From Dethiobacter sp. (lineage in GTDB: Bacteria; Bacillota; Dethiobacteria; Dethiobacterales; Dethiobacteraceae): DNA of 51,497 nucleotides. Positions within the stretch are counted from its first letter, which is position 1; the number at the start of each line of letters is the position of its first letter. Made by a program: the position numbers and the translations under genes. The stretch covers positions 1 through 51,497 of the forward strand of contig DYEY01000005.1 of the NCBI GenBank assembly GCA_020725465.1, given 5' to 3'. Shown here one piece after another: positions 31,347-39,647 of the stretch. Below the pieces are notes generated by a model, which was not told where the DNA came from, did no database searches, and saw nothing but the letters and a program-made list of their open reading frames with translations.

Positions 31347-33074
31347 TCAGTTTTTTGTAAAGCTGTTTGCAGGTGTCACTCCATCCCAGGTCAGGCCGCT
31401 GGCAAAAACATTGGTGACTGTTGTAGTGTAGGTGCCTTTAGGCGCGTTGTTCAAAGTAAAGGTGACTGTGCCGTTGCTCCCTGAGGTGCCGGTACCGGAG
31501 GCAACCAACTTACCATCACGGGTTAACTGGATGGAAACCGACGCTCCAGAGACTTTATTGCCAAAATTGTCTGCAACGGTTAGTGTGACACTGAGGTGCT
31601 GGTTATTATTTTTGCCGCCGTTTGTCGAGTAGTTTACAGAAACGACTCCAACTGTCGTGGCGGTGGAAGTTTTAGTTAACACAAAGTCTACCGGAACAGA
31701 TGATTCATTCGAAACAATAACACTTTCGGTTTTTGACTCGTACCCTGTCTTGGAAGCGGTAACGCTGTATGTGCCCACCGGAAGCGATAAGGTATATCCA
31801 CCATTATTTTCGGTTACCGCTGTAAACGTAGTACCGTCTTTAACTGCTGTTATGTTTGCACCGTCAATTGCAAGCCCTGTACCTGCTTCTTTTACGGTGC
31901 CGGTGATGGTGCCTGTTTGAACCTGATTCGGGGGAGGAGCACCGGTGACAGCAGCCAGAGCATTGACCAGACCAAAACCGAAGTGCTGGTCACGGCCTGT
32001 TACACCTAAATCTGATGCTGTTTCGTTCAAAAGGTTACGAAGTTCAGTGTTAGAAAGTTCGGGATTATTAGCCCAGACCAGCGCCGCCACCCCGGCGACA
32101 TGGGGGGAAGCCATGGAGGTGCCGCTGTAGGTCACATAGCCACCAGGCACCGTGCTGTAAACCGATACTCCCGGCGCCGATAATTCCAGTTGATCACCGG
32201 TGCTGGAAAAGGAAGCCCGCTTATTATCTTTATCTATGGCTGCCACAGCAATCACTGAATTGTACCGGGCAGGGTAATTGATGTTATTGCCTGTACCCCT
32301 GAGATTACCGCTGTTGCCGGCGGCAGCCACCAGAAGCAACCCTGCGTTATAAGCATTATTGCAGGCGTTCTCCAGAGTTGTTGTGCCGCTTGATGCCCCA
32401 AGGCTCATGTTGACAATCTTCATGCCGTTGTTTTGGGCCCACTCAATGCCTGCCACCACACTGCTTGTAGTACCAGAACCGCTGTCACTCAGAACCTTGA
32501 CAGCATAAAGGTGAGCTTGCGGCGCAACGCCAACAACACCAAGATTATTGTCAAGAGCGGCAACAGACCCGGCTACATGGGTGCCATGGCCGTGCCCGTC
32601 ATTATAGTTGCCATTGTTGTCTAAAGTGTTCCAGCCCCCCAAAACTTGGAGATCGGTATGAGGGCCTATACCAGTATCCAGGACCGCCACCTTAATTCCG
32701 GCACCTTCGGTACCGGCTGTCCAGGCTTCAGGAGCCCTGACATGAGGTATCCCCCAAGGTATGGTCTGAGAAACGGCAAACACTTCGTAGTCCGGCTCTA
32801 TATAACTAATCAGGGGATGTCGTGAGAGCGCCTGCACAGCGTTTGCCGGCAGTTCCGCAGCCACAACAGGGACAATGGAAAAAACCCTTGAAACCTGGCC
32901 GCCGAAAGCGGTAATAAGGCCAATTTCAGCCTTTCCCGGCGCCGAGTGGAACCCTATAAGCACCGCCTGCTTTTCCACAGGGCGCGCAAGAGCGGCCGGG
33001 GCTACCATCATAACAAGCAATATCGCTACCAGTAGGAGACACAACCAGTTGCTTCTGATTGTTTTTTGTGGCAT
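31347..33074 (-). CDS. Secreted subtilisin-like serine protease with two C-terminal beta domains
   Basis: A 575-residue subtilase (peptidase S8). It has a signal peptide at about residues 1-30 (cut near ALA-RP), an I9-type propeptide (about 35-100) and a catalytic domain with Asp133 (VLDTGIG), His163 (GHGTHVAG), oxyanion Asn254 (AAGNSG) and Ser320 (SGTSMASPHVAG). A linker GAPPPNQVQ leads to a carboxypeptidase-regulatory/CnaB-like domain (about 388-470, TGTITGTVKEAGTGLAIDGA) and an Ig-like domain (about 475-575, VTLTVADNFGNKVSGASV). AAAAGGAGG precedes the ATG. It is presumably exported and self-matured; the beta domains may bind the envelope. It stands alone between two terminators. Confidence 0.93.
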   Translation of the reverse strand: MPQKTIRSNWLCLLLVAILLVMMVAPAALARPVEKQAVLIGFHSAPGKAEIGLITAFGGQVSRVFSIVPVVAAELPANAVQALSRHPLISYIEPDYEVFAVSQTIPWGIPHVRAPEAWTAGTEGAGIKVAVLDTGIGPHTDLQVLGGWNTLDNNGNYNDGHGHGTHVAGSVAALDNNLGVVGVAPQAHLYAVKVLSDSGSGTTSSVVAGIEWAQNNGMKIVNMSLGASSGTTTLENACNNAYNAGLLLVAAAGNSGNLRGTGNNINYPARYNSVIAVAAIDKDNKRASFSSTGDQLELSAPGVSVYSTVPGGYVTYSGTSMASPHVAGVAALVWANNPELSNTELRNLLNETASDLGVTGRDQHFGFGLVNALAAVTGAPPPNQVQTGTITGTVKEAGTGLAIDGANITAVKDGTTFTAVTENNGGYTLSLPVGTYSVTASKTGYESKTESVIVSNESSVPVDFVLTKTSTATTVGVVSVNYSTNGGKNNNQHLSVTLTVADNFGNKVSGASVSIQLTRDGKLVASGTGTSGSNGTVTFTLNNAPKGTYTTTVTNVFASGLTWDGVTPANSFTKN

Positions 33075-33142
33075 ATTAATTTCCTCCTTTTTCTGTTAAT
33101 TTCATAGTACAGTTTTGAAATCCAAACATCAAGGGAAAATTC

Positions 33143-33164
33143 AAAAAGCCCGCGAGGGCTTTTT
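33143..33164. terminator. Bidirectional terminator, end of the zinc operon
   Basis: AAAAAGCCC/GGGCTTTTT 9-bp stem around a 4-base loop overlaps the stop of the Fur-family gene, giving a T-run on both strands. Confidence 0.8.
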
Positions 33165-33594
33165 AATTTTGTTTTTTGCTGCAGTCGGCACAGCGGCCGA
33201 ACAGTTCAAAAGAGTGGCCAAGCAGGGTAAAACCTTCTTCCGCTGCCCGCTCACTGTACTCCCGGGTAGCGGGACAATAAGAGACGCAGACTGCTTTCTC
33301 GCATTCCACGCAGACCAGGTGATGGTGGTGGTGGCGGATGTCGCCGTTTAGCTCAAACACTGCGCCGGAGCTGAGGGAGATTTGGTGCAGGATGCCGATG
33401 CCTACCAGCAGCCGTAGGTTGCGGTAAATGGTATCCAGGCTGACCCGCGGCTGGATATCCCGCATCATAGCGTGGATTTCCCTGGCTGTGAGGCGCCTGT
33501 TTTCGCCGTCCAGCACCCGGAGGATAGCGCGGCGCTGGGAAGTAACCTTGTACCCCTTATTCTTTAAAGTCTCCAGAGACCCTGATACCGGCAA
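33163..33594 (-). CDS. zur: Fur-family regulator, probably Zur
   Basis: A 143-residue Fur-family protein. The winged helix runs over residues 10-85 (GYKVTSQRRAILRVL, HAMMRDIQPRVSLDTIYRNL). The metal-binding region RHHHHHLVCVECEK and two CxxC pairs (CVEC and CADC), which hold the structural zinc, complete it. Fur-family members sense iron, zinc, manganese or peroxide. The neighbouring znuA, znuC and znuB-like genes point to zinc, so Zur is the best call. Its start overlaps the end of znuB by 38 bases. The operon operator is likely the palindrome at 36218-36241. Confidence 0.85.
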   Translation of the reverse strand: MPVSGSLETLKNKGYKVTSQRRAILRVLDGENRRLTAREIHAMMRDIQPRVSLDTIYRNLRLLVGIGILHQISLSSGAVFELNGDIRHHHHHLVCVECEKAVCVSYCPATREYSERAAEEGFTLLGHSFELFGRCADCSKKQN

Positions 33595-34501
33595 ACCGTT
33601 TCACCCCCGTTCCCGCCAGTTTCCGGAAAACCGCCGCCAGCAAAAACAGCAGTACAGAGGTCATTACAATGCTGCCACCGGGAGCAAGGTTGGCATGGTA
33701 AGAAAAGAAAAGGCCGAGAATTACCGAAGCCAGGGCAAAAGCATAGGAAAACAGGGCAGTGGCCCGGAAGCTTCGCCCTAACTGCAGCGCAGCCGCCACC
33801 GGCACGGTGATAAGGGAAGACACCAAAAGCATACCCACTACGCGCATGGATACGGCAATGGTAACGGCGGTGGAAGCCACAAAAAGGAAGTTTACCAGGT
33901 CTGCCCGCACTCCGGAAGCCCGGGCAGCTTCTTCGTCAAAAGCGATATAAAAGAGCTCTTTCTGGAATAAGGCCACCAGCAGCACCACCGCCGCACCCAC
34001 CGCGGTTATCAGCACCAGGTCCTGCCGGGAAATGGCTATGACACTGCCAAAAAGGTAAGAGAAAAGGTCCGCGTTGAAGGCGCGGCTCAGACTGATTAAT
34101 ATTACTGCCAGGCTTACACCGGCTGATATGATAATTGCTATGGCCAAATCGGTAAACACGCGGTAAGAACGGCGCAGGGTCTCCAGGGCAGCGGCGGCCA
34201 GCAGGGAAAGCGCCAGCGCCGTACCGAGGGGGTATGTCCTGGTGAACATACCAAGGGCAACCCCGGCCAGGGACACATGGGCAAACATCTCTCCGATCAT
34301 GGAAAGCCGGCGCAGTACAAGGTAAATGCCGATGGTGGGGCAGATTACCGCCACCACCAGGCCGGCCAGGTATGCCCTTTGCATAAAGCCGTAAGCCAAA
34401 AATTCAAACAAGCTGTTCACCGACCTGTCAGTGTTTATGCCGGATAAGGCGGACTTTGGTGCCATAGGCCTGCTCCAGTACTTCTCCTGAGCAAAGGCCA
34501 T
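33557..34501 (-). CDS. znuB: Zinc/manganese ABC transporter permease (ZnuB-like)
   Basis: A 314-residue membrane permease of the metal-type ABC-3 family with about eight hydrophobic segments. The signature LRRLSMIGEMFAHVSLAGVALG and GVSLAVILISLSRAFN mark the family, as does FDEEAARASGVRADLVNF. The natural start is probably in the MAFAQEKYW to MQRAYLAG region: the segment before residue 30 is hydrophilic and overlaps znuC, so an internal start near residue 39 (34387) is possible. With ZnuA and ZnuC it imports zinc. It overlaps zur downstream. Confidence 0.9.
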   Translation of the reverse strand: MAFAQEKYWSRPMAPKSALSGINTDRSVNSLFEFLAYGFMQRAYLAGLVVAVICPTIGIYLVLRRLSMIGEMFAHVSLAGVALGMFTRTYPLGTALALSLLAAAALETLRRSYRVFTDLAIAIIISAGVSLAVILISLSRAFNADLFSYLFGSVIAISRQDLVLITAVGAAVVLLVALFQKELFYIAFDEEAARASGVRADLVNFLFVASTAVTIAVSMRVVGMLLVSSLITVPVAAALQLGRSFRATALFSYAFALASVILGLFFSYHANLAPGGSIVMTSVLLFLLAAVFRKLAGTGVKRFAGIRVSGDFKE

Positions 34502-35180
34502 CCGGGCTGCCGTGAAAAAACAGCTTCTGGTTCAGGCAGGCCACTGTCTGGACCTGTTCAGATACAATCCCGATGTCGTGGGTAACCATAAGAAGGGTAA
34601 GCCCGTGTTTCTCCCGCAGCAAAGACAGCAAGTTAAAGAATATTTCTTTGGCATCCTGATCTACACCCACGGTTGGCTCATCCAGAATCAGCAATTCCGG
34701 GCGGCACACCAGGGACCTGGCGATAAAAATCCGCTGCTGCTGTCCGCCGGAAAGTTCCCCCACAGTCCGGCCGGCCAGGTCCAGGGCACCAACGCTGTCC
34801 AGGGCTTGTGCTACCATCTCCTTTTCACGCCGGCCGGGGCGCCTGAGCAGGCCAAGCAGCGGAGAGAGTCCGGCGGTGACCACCTCCTCTGCCGTAGCAG
34901 GGAAGCTGTGCTCAAAGGATGTTGCGTTTTGGCGTACGTAGCCCACACGTGTCCATTCGCGGAAGCGGTCCCGGTCGGTGCCAAAGAGCCTGACTGTACC
35001 GGTTACGGGTTTTAAAAGCCCTACCATTATTTTAAGCAGTGTGCTTTTACCCGAACCGTTGGGGCCCACAATGCCAAGGAAATCCCCCCGGTTGACGGTG
35101 AGGCTTACATCATCCAGTATGGTTTTGGTACCGTAACGAAAGGAGATGTGTTCCAGTTCCAGGACAGGTTCCACAAACAC
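34428..35180 (-). CDS. znuC: Zinc/manganese ABC transporter ATP-binding protein (ZnuC-like)
   Basis: A 250-residue ATPase with Walker A GPNGSGKST (about residue 40), Q-loop YVRQNATSFE, signature ELSGGQQQR, Walker B LLILDEPTVGVD and switch histidine VTHDIG. The DEPTVGVD form is characteristic of metal-uptake ATPases. It follows znuA after five bases and leads into znuB, so the three form one importer operon. The partner permease is encoded downstream. Confidence 0.94.
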   Translation of the reverse strand: MFVEPVLELEHISFRYGTKTILDDVSLTVNRGDFLGIVGPNGSGKSTLLKIMVGLLKPVTGTVRLFGTDRDRFREWTRVGYVRQNATSFEHSFPATAEEVVTAGLSPLLGLLRRPGRREKEMVAQALDSVGALDLAGRTVGELSGGQQQRIFIARSLVCRPELLILDEPTVGVDQDAKEIFFNLLSLLREKHGLTLLMVTHDIGIVSEQVQTVACLNQKLFFHGSPDGLCSGEVLEQAYGTKVRLIRHKH

Positions 35181-35185
35181 CCCTC

Positions 35186-36196
35186 CTATTCGTTTAGGGC
35201 GACCAGCAGCTGCTCCAGGTTTTCATACATGACGGAAAAATAGTCCTTGCCGGCAGCCATCTCTTCTTCACTTAATCCCTCCAGGGGGTTTAAGGTCAGT
35301 ATACCGGCACCGGTTTCAGCGGCAAGCGTGCGAACCAGGCGGGGTGAGGCCAGGGGTTCCTTGAAAACATACCTGATACCGTGGCTGCGGATGAAGTCGA
35401 CTATTTCCTTAAGCTGGGCCGGGGTTGGCTCAATGTGGGGCGACAGCCCGCTGATGCCAAGCTGGACAAGGCCGTAGCGCTTAGCAAGATAGGCAAATGA
35501 CAGGTGAGTTACAACAAACTCACGGCGGGTGGTTTTGGCCAGTGCCGACCTGAAATCTGCGTCCAGGCGTTCTATTTTACTTTTGAAGAGGGCGAAATTT
35601 TCCCGGTAATACTGTTCACCGGAAGGGTCAACACTGATGAGCGCTTCAAGGATGTTTTTACCCTGCTGCAGCGCCAGCAGCGGGTCCAGCCAGACGTGCG
35701 GGTCGGGAAGGTCATGGTCGTGGTGGCAGTCTTCTTCATGGTGGTGATCGCAATCTTTTCCGTGGTCGTGGTCGCAGTCTTCTTCATGGTGGTGGTCGCA
35801 GTCTTCTCCGTGGTCATGGTGATGCCGGTAGCCGGAAAGGGGGACTATCCCTTCTGAAGCATTTACCAACAATGGCTTTTCTGTGCCAATCCCGGCGGTG
35901 ATTTTTTCCACCCAAGGCTCAAGGCCAAGCCCGTTGTACACCAGAATATCAGCAGCATGCAGACCGGCCACCAGCCGGGGACCGGGCTCCCAATCGTGCG
36001 GCTCCACTCCCGGCGGCACCATGTTCACCACTTCAACCCTGTCACCGCCGATTTTTAAGGAAAAGTCATAAAGCGGGTAAAACGAAGCATATACTTTGAT
36101 TTTTTCCAAAGCGGCAGGGGCTGCGTCCGGCTGCCGGCAGCCGGACGCTGAAAACAAAGCAATAATAACAACCAAGGTAAAAAAGAATCTCTTCAT
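35186..36196 (-). CDS. znuA: Zinc ABC transporter substrate-binding lipoprotein (ZnuA-like) with Cys/His repeat loop
   Basis: A 336-residue cluster-A1 metal-binding protein. Residues 1-20 form a lipoprotein signal ending SASGC (lipid-anchored Cys20). Metal-ligand His67 (EPHDWE) and His167 (DPHVWLDP) are present, with THLSFAYLAKRYG as the third ligand region. Between them a low-complexity loop (124-162) is rich in His, Asp and Cys: four 8-residue units with cysteines at 133, 141, 149 and 157. Cluster-A1 loops are usually His-rich without Cys, so this is unusual. It is the first gene of the zinc operon, behind the promoter 36247-36275 and palindrome 36218-36241. Confidence 0.93.
   Translation of the reverse strand: MKRFFFTLVVIIALFSASGCRQPDAAPAALEKIKVYASFYPLYDFSLKIGGDRVEVVNMVPPGVEPHDWEPGPRLVAGLHAADILVYNGLGLEPWVEKITAGIGTEKPLLVNASEGIVPLSGYRHHHDHGEDCDHHHEEDCDHDHGKDCDHHHEEDCHHDHDLPDPHVWLDPLLALQQGKNILEALISVDPSGEQYYRENFALFKSKIERLDADFRSALAKTTRREFVVTHLSFAYLAKRYGLVQLGISGLSPHIEPTPAQLKEIVDFIRSHGIRYVFKEPLASPRLVRTLAAETGAGILTLNPLEGLSEEEMAAGKDYFSVMYENLEQLLVALNE
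35711..35806 (-). repeat. Four 24-bp tandem repeats encoding the ZnuA Cys/His loop
   Basis: Residues 131-162 of the ZnuA-like protein are four imperfect 8-residue units: EDCDHHHE, EDCDHDHG, KDCDHHHE and EDCHHDHD. The DNA shows the matching 24-bp tandem repetition. The length could vary between strains by slippage. Confidence 0.85.
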
Positions 36197-36217
36197 TTTG
36201 GCCTCCCGGGTAGTTTT

Positions 36218-36241
36218 ATAAATAGTAATATTCCTATTTAT
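36218..36241 (-). promoter_or_regulatory. Putative Zur operator
   Basis: An inverted repeat ATAAATAG-N8-CTATTTAT lies directly downstream of the -10 box of znuA. The 8-bp arms and A/T content resemble Fur-family operators. Assignment to Zur is by location, because the Fur-family gene ends this operon. Confidence 0.6.
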
Positions 36242-36246
36242 ACAAA

Positions 36247-36275
36247 ATTATACCCGTCTCAGCCGCGACTGTCAA
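36247..36275 (-). promoter_or_regulatory. Consensus promoter of the zinc uptake operon
   Basis: Minus strand: perfect -35 TTGACA (36270-36275), a 17-base spacer and perfect -10 TATAAT (36247-36252). The -35 box overlaps the stop of the YdcF gene. Confidence 0.8.
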
Positions 36276-36898
36276 ATAAAGGGCAAAAAAGCCCGGGTGA
36301 AAATTTTCCGGGCATAATACTCAAGCAGTGCAGCGCATTCCCGCAGCGTATATTTAAAGCGTTCCCGGGGCACGTAGTAAGACATTCCCGCCGTCACCGG
36401 CGCCCGCAGAGGTATGATGCCAGAGTCGCGGGCCAAGAGCACCGACCTTTTCATATGAAAATAGTCGGTAACGATAAACGCTTTCCGCCAGCCCTGCCCG
36501 CGCATAATGGCGGCGGCATAGGCCATGTTTTCACGGGTGTTGGTGGCCTGATCCTCAAGGTAAATGCTGCTTTCATCCACCTGCCAGGAGCGTGCCAGCA
36601 CCGCCATGGCCTCTGCTTCGGCGGGCGGGTACCGGCCGAGGCCTCCGGAAAAAATCAGGTTAGGGGCCCGCCCCTGGTGGTAAAGAGTGCTGCCCCGCCA
36701 GACACGGGCACGCAGCGCCGGACTGGGGCCGGCCGACCAGACAGCGGCACCAAGGACGATTATCACATCGGCTTCTCCCTGGTCTTCCTGCAGGCCGTAA
36801 CTGACTATATGACTGTACATGACAAGCACAAAAACAAACGGCAGCAGAACAGACAGGGCAAGCAGCTGTAAACCCTTTATTTTTCTTTTGGCAGACAA
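36272..36898 (-). CDS. YdcF/SanA-type DUF218 membrane protein
   Basis: A 208-residue protein with one N-terminal membrane segment (about residues 10-30) followed by the DUF218 core: ADVIIVLGAAVWSAGPSPAL, PNLIFSGGLGRYPPAEAEAM, LEDQATNTRENM and AFIVTDYFHMKRS. The family is linked to envelope functions such as polysaccharide or vancomycin-barrier maintenance, but its biochemical role is unsettled. It follows the peroxiredoxin-like gene by four bases and is presumably co-transcribed. Confidence 0.87.
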   Translation of the reverse strand: MSAKRKIKGLQLLALSVLLPFVFVLVMYSHIVSYGLQEDQGEADVIIVLGAAVWSAGPSPALRARVWRGSTLYHQGRAPNLIFSGGLGRYPPAEAEAMAVLARSWQVDESSIYLEDQATNTRENMAYAAAIMRGQGWRKAFIVTDYFHMKRSVLLARDSGIIPLRAPVTAGMSYYVPRERFKYTLRECAALLEYYARKIFTRAFLPFI

Positions 36899-36902
36899 AA
36901 TT

Positions 36903-37445
36903 TCACCTTCTGTGCTTTGACAGTTGATTTATTATTTCTTCTGCGGCTGGCCGGTCTTCGGGAAACCGGCTGCGGTAAACAAAACGTATGTCGCCTTTGC
37001 CGTCCACCACCACATCGCCGCCCATCTGCCCGGCATGCGAACCTTTGCGCATTTTGGGGTAGCCGGACAGGCGTAGTTTCAGGTAAGCAACAACGGTACC
37101 CAAGCCGGCTATCCCTTTTTCTTTATAAACCATTCCGTACTGCCGGTAAACCCACCTTTCCCGGTCCAGCAGAAAAACAAAGGGAAATTTGTGGGCGTCT
37201 ATCATTTTTTTCAGACCGCCACCGTTTTCAAAAGAGATAACCAGCACTTCACCGCCCAGGTGCTGGATACGTCCGTATTGCCGGCGCAGCGCTGACAGGT
37301 GCGCTCGGCAGAAGATTGAGCCCAGATGGCGGATAAAGACCAGCAGGACGGGGCGGCCCCGGTATTTCTCCAGACTTACGTTCCGCCCGTACGCATCCGG
37401 CAGGCAAAACTGCGGCGCTGGCGTACCGGGTTCCAATATTTGCAT
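36903..37445 (-). CDS. Peroxiredoxin-like (AhpC/TSA) protein
   Basis: A 180-residue thioredoxin-fold protein starting MQILEPGTPAPQFCLPDAYG. The peroxidatic-type motif reads RHLGSIFCRAHL: where relatives usually have a C-x2-C pair (GCPFC), the first cysteine is replaced by serine, leaving one cysteine. This matches peroxiredoxin-like proteins of the AhpC/TSA_2 group, where activity is uncertain. The ATG at 37445 follows AAGGGGG; the frame is open further upstream but would overlap the MATE gene. It leads into ydcF. Confidence 0.85.
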   Translation of the reverse strand: MQILEPGTPAPQFCLPDAYGRNVSLEKYRGRPVLLVFIRHLGSIFCRAHLSALRRQYGRIQHLGGEVLVISFENGGGLKKMIDAHKFPFVFLLDRERWVYRQYGMVYKEKGIAGLGTVVAYLKLRLSGYPKMRKGSHAGQMGGDVVVDGKGDIRFVYRSRFPEDRPAAEEIINQLSKHRR

Positions 37446-37480
37446 AATTATACCCCCTTGCCGGCAGCGTGGGCACTGCC

Positions 37481-38860
37481 TTATTCTGCCTGCTCCGCCG
37501 GAAAAGGATTGTCCGGCAAAAACACCGGGATGCCCTGACAGCGGAACTCTCTTTGTACCAGGTACAGGGTAACGGCAAAAGCCAAAAGATCCGCCAGCGG
37601 CGTTGACATCCATATACCTGTCAGGTTAAACACCCGCGGCAGCAGGATAACAAAAGGGATATACAGGATAAACTGGCGCAGGAGTGAAAGCAAAAGCGAC
37701 AGGCTGCCCCTGCCTATAGCCTGAAAAAACACCACAGCAATTGTGTGGACACCAATCAGGGGGTACATCAGAACCATTATTCTGACCGCCCCCACCCCTG
37801 TCTGCAGGAGCAGGGGGTCTGAGTTAAAGATGCTGAGGAAAAACCGGGGAAATAGGAAGAAAAGAACACCGGACAGGGTTACCAGCACCGTGGCCGCTGC
37901 CGCTCCCTGGGCCATGGCCTCGCGAATGCGCAGCAGCTTCCCGGCGCCGAAGTTGTAGCCGATAATGGGCAATATACCCTGGGCAATGCCGATCACAGGC
38001 ATAAAGGCAAACATCTGGAAACGTACGGCCAGACCCATGACTGCAATGGGAACATGGCCAAACCCGCCCAGGATACGGTTGACGAAAACCAGCGAAATAT
38101 TGGCGGAAACCTGGGTAAGAAGGGAAGGCAGGCCCACGCGGTATATATCAACAATTACGCTCAGGTTGGGTTTGAGGTGGCGCAGGCGGATGTCAAGGGG
38201 GCTTTTGCACGCCAGGAAGTACCAGGCCTGTATACCCACGCCAAAAACTTTGGCCAGTACCGTCGCCACCGCGGCGCCGCGGATTCCCATTCCCAGCACA
38301 AAAATAAAAATCGGGTCCATGACAATGTTGGAAACTGCCGATATCACCATTACCGTCATCGGCAGCATGGCATTGCCTTCCGCCCGGATGGCATGGTTCA
38401 GCATCATGATCAAAAAGAGCAGGGTGGCGCCATTGAATATCACGGACATATATTCCCGGGTATGCCAGACAATTTCCGGCGTGGCGCCAAACAGGCGAAG
38501 CAGCGGGTCTAAGAAAAACAGGCCTACCAGGGTGGCGCCCAGCCCGCAGGCCAGGGCCAGTAATATTACCTGCCCCATGGCGGTGGCAGCGTCTTCTTCC
38601 CTGCCGGCGCCCAATGAGCGGGAGATGAGCGAGGCAGCGCCCACGCCGGTGCCGATGGCCAGCGCCCCGAGCAGCATCTGGATGGGAAAGGATATGGACA
38701 GGGCGGCGATGGCCTCACTGCCCAGCCTGCCGACAAAGATAGTGTCTACGATATTATAGGAGGCATTCACCGCCATGGCCAGGGTAGCCGGCAGCGAGAA
38801 GCGCAGCAGCAACCTGGAAATCTTTTCTTCACCCATGGCGGTATGGTTTTTATACTGCAT
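37481..38860 (-). CDS. MATE-family efflux transporter
   Basis: A 459-residue transporter with twelve predicted membrane segments. Family features: SLPATLAMAVNASYNIVDTIFVGRLG at the N-terminus, SLISRSLGAGREEDA, and the second-half equivalent QGILPIIGYNFGAGKLLRIRE. MATE proteins export cationic drugs or metabolites in exchange for Na+ or H+. A perfect -10 box and TGGACA promoter lies upstream. The peroxiredoxin-like gene starts 35 bases downstream. The substrate is unknown. Confidence 0.93.
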   Translation of the reverse strand: MQYKNHTAMGEEKISRLLLRFSLPATLAMAVNASYNIVDTIFVGRLGSEAIAALSISFPIQMLLGALAIGTGVGAASLISRSLGAGREEDAATAMGQVILLALACGLGATLVGLFFLDPLLRLFGATPEIVWHTREYMSVIFNGATLLFLIMMLNHAIRAEGNAMLPMTVMVISAVSNIVMDPIFIFVLGMGIRGAAVATVLAKVFGVGIQAWYFLACKSPLDIRLRHLKPNLSVIVDIYRVGLPSLLTQVSANISLVFVNRILGGFGHVPIAVMGLAVRFQMFAFMPVIGIAQGILPIIGYNFGAGKLLRIREAMAQGAAAATVLVTLSGVLFFLFPRFFLSIFNSDPLLLQTGVGAVRIMVLMYPLIGVHTIAVVFFQAIGRGSLSLLLSLLRQFILYIPFVILLPRVFNLTGIWMSTPLADLLAFAVTLYLVQREFRCQGIPVFLPDNPFPAEQAE

Positions 38861-38921
38861 TACCGGTTCCCTTTCGCATGCTTCCGTCCCTCTCTTTTTC
38901 TGGCAAGCCTGATACGAATTG

Positions 38922-38950
38922 ATTATACACTCCCGCCTGGTTCCTGTCCA
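38922..38950 (-). promoter_or_regulatory. Promoter of the MATE transporter gene
   Basis: Minus strand: -35 TGGACA (38945-38950), a 17-base spacer and -10 TATAAT (38922-38927). The opposite-strand gap toward the Rieske gene holds only a weak extended -10 (TGGTATATA near 39027-39035). Confidence 0.7.
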
Positions 38951-39084
38951 GCGCCGCCATTTACTTTGTCCTTTTTCTTAAAGCATTGTTCTGTCTGCAG
39001 GTTTTTCTATGCTTTTGTGGCATGATTGGTATATAATATAAAAAAGAACCAGTTACCCCGGTAAAGGGAGAGGGGCGGGCAAAT

Positions 39085-39396
39085 GTGAGTTGGTTTATGG
39101 CCGCGGGCAGGGATGATTTGGCTGCTGGCGGACGCTTACGGCTGAAAGTTGGCAATACTGATTTACTGCTACTAATGATTGGCGGGGAGGTTTTTGCGCT
39201 TAAAAACCAGTGTCCTCACCTGGGTTGCGCCATGCACCGGGGGAAGCTGGAGGGGTACCTGTTATGGTGCCCCTGTCACGACTGGATTTTTGACGTGCGC
39301 ACCGGTGAGTTTGTCATCGCCCCGGAAATCAAAATACCGGTTTTCCCGGTAAAAGTCGTGGATGGCAAAATCATGGTCAATATGGAGGAGGAATAA
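39085..39396 (+). CDS. Rieske [2Fe-2S] ferredoxin
   Basis: A 103-residue Rieske-type protein. The cluster motifs C-P-H (CPHLGCAMH) and C-x2-H (CPCHDW) are present and the spacing of the second pair fits a small stand-alone Rieske ferredoxin rather than a bc1 subunit. It has no membrane anchor. The GTG start follows GGAGAGGGGCGGG. It is the first gene of a redox trio: Rieske, glutaredoxin, ferredoxin-thioredoxin reductase catalytic protein. The electron donor and acceptor are unknown. Confidence 0.87.
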   Translation: MSWFMAAGRDDLAAGGRLRLKVGNTDLLLLMIGGEVFALKNQCPHLGCAMHRGKLEGYLLWCPCHDWIFDVRTGEFVIAPEIKIPVFPVKVVDGKIMVNMEEE

Positions 39397-39398
39397 AA

Positions 39399-39644
39399 GT
39401 GGACGTTTTTCTTTACGCCCTGAGCACCTGTTACCATTGCAGGCGCACCAAGAAATGGCTGGACGACAACGGTATCAAGTATGATTTCGTCGATGTTGAC
39501 CTGGCGCCGGAGGAAGAAAAGAAGCGCCTGGTGGGGGAAGTAAAAGATCTGACCGGTGCCAGCCAGTTTCCCGTGATTAAAAAAGGCGACCGGCACGTGG
39601 TGGGGTTTAACGAAGAAAAAATCCGCGACCTGCTGGGAGTGTGA
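39399..39644 (+). CDS. Glutaredoxin-family protein
   Basis: An 81-residue thioredoxin-fold protein with the active site STCYHCRRTK, the cis-proline FPV and the close GFNEEKIRDLLG typical of glutaredoxin/NrdH proteins. It starts two bases after the Rieske stop (GTG start) and is followed by the ferredoxin-thioredoxin reductase gene with three bases between. Its most likely reductant is the adjacent FTR-type protein. Confidence 0.9.
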   Translation: MDVFLYALSTCYHCRRTKKWLDDNGIKYDFVDVDLAPEEEKKRLVGEVKDLTGASQFPVIKKGDRHVVGFNEEKIRDLLGV

Positions 39645-39647
39645 CAG

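Noticed and set aside
35711-35806. Tandem repeats resembling a short CRISPR-like array
   Set aside because: The units are contiguous 24-bp codon repeats within znuA with no spacers; they encode a metal-binding loop.
39020-39040. A TGGCATG stretch ahead of the Rieske gene, considered as a sigma-54 promoter
   Set aside because: The GC doublet is not at the required spacing from GG; an extended -10 (TGGTATATA) is a better, though weak, explanation.
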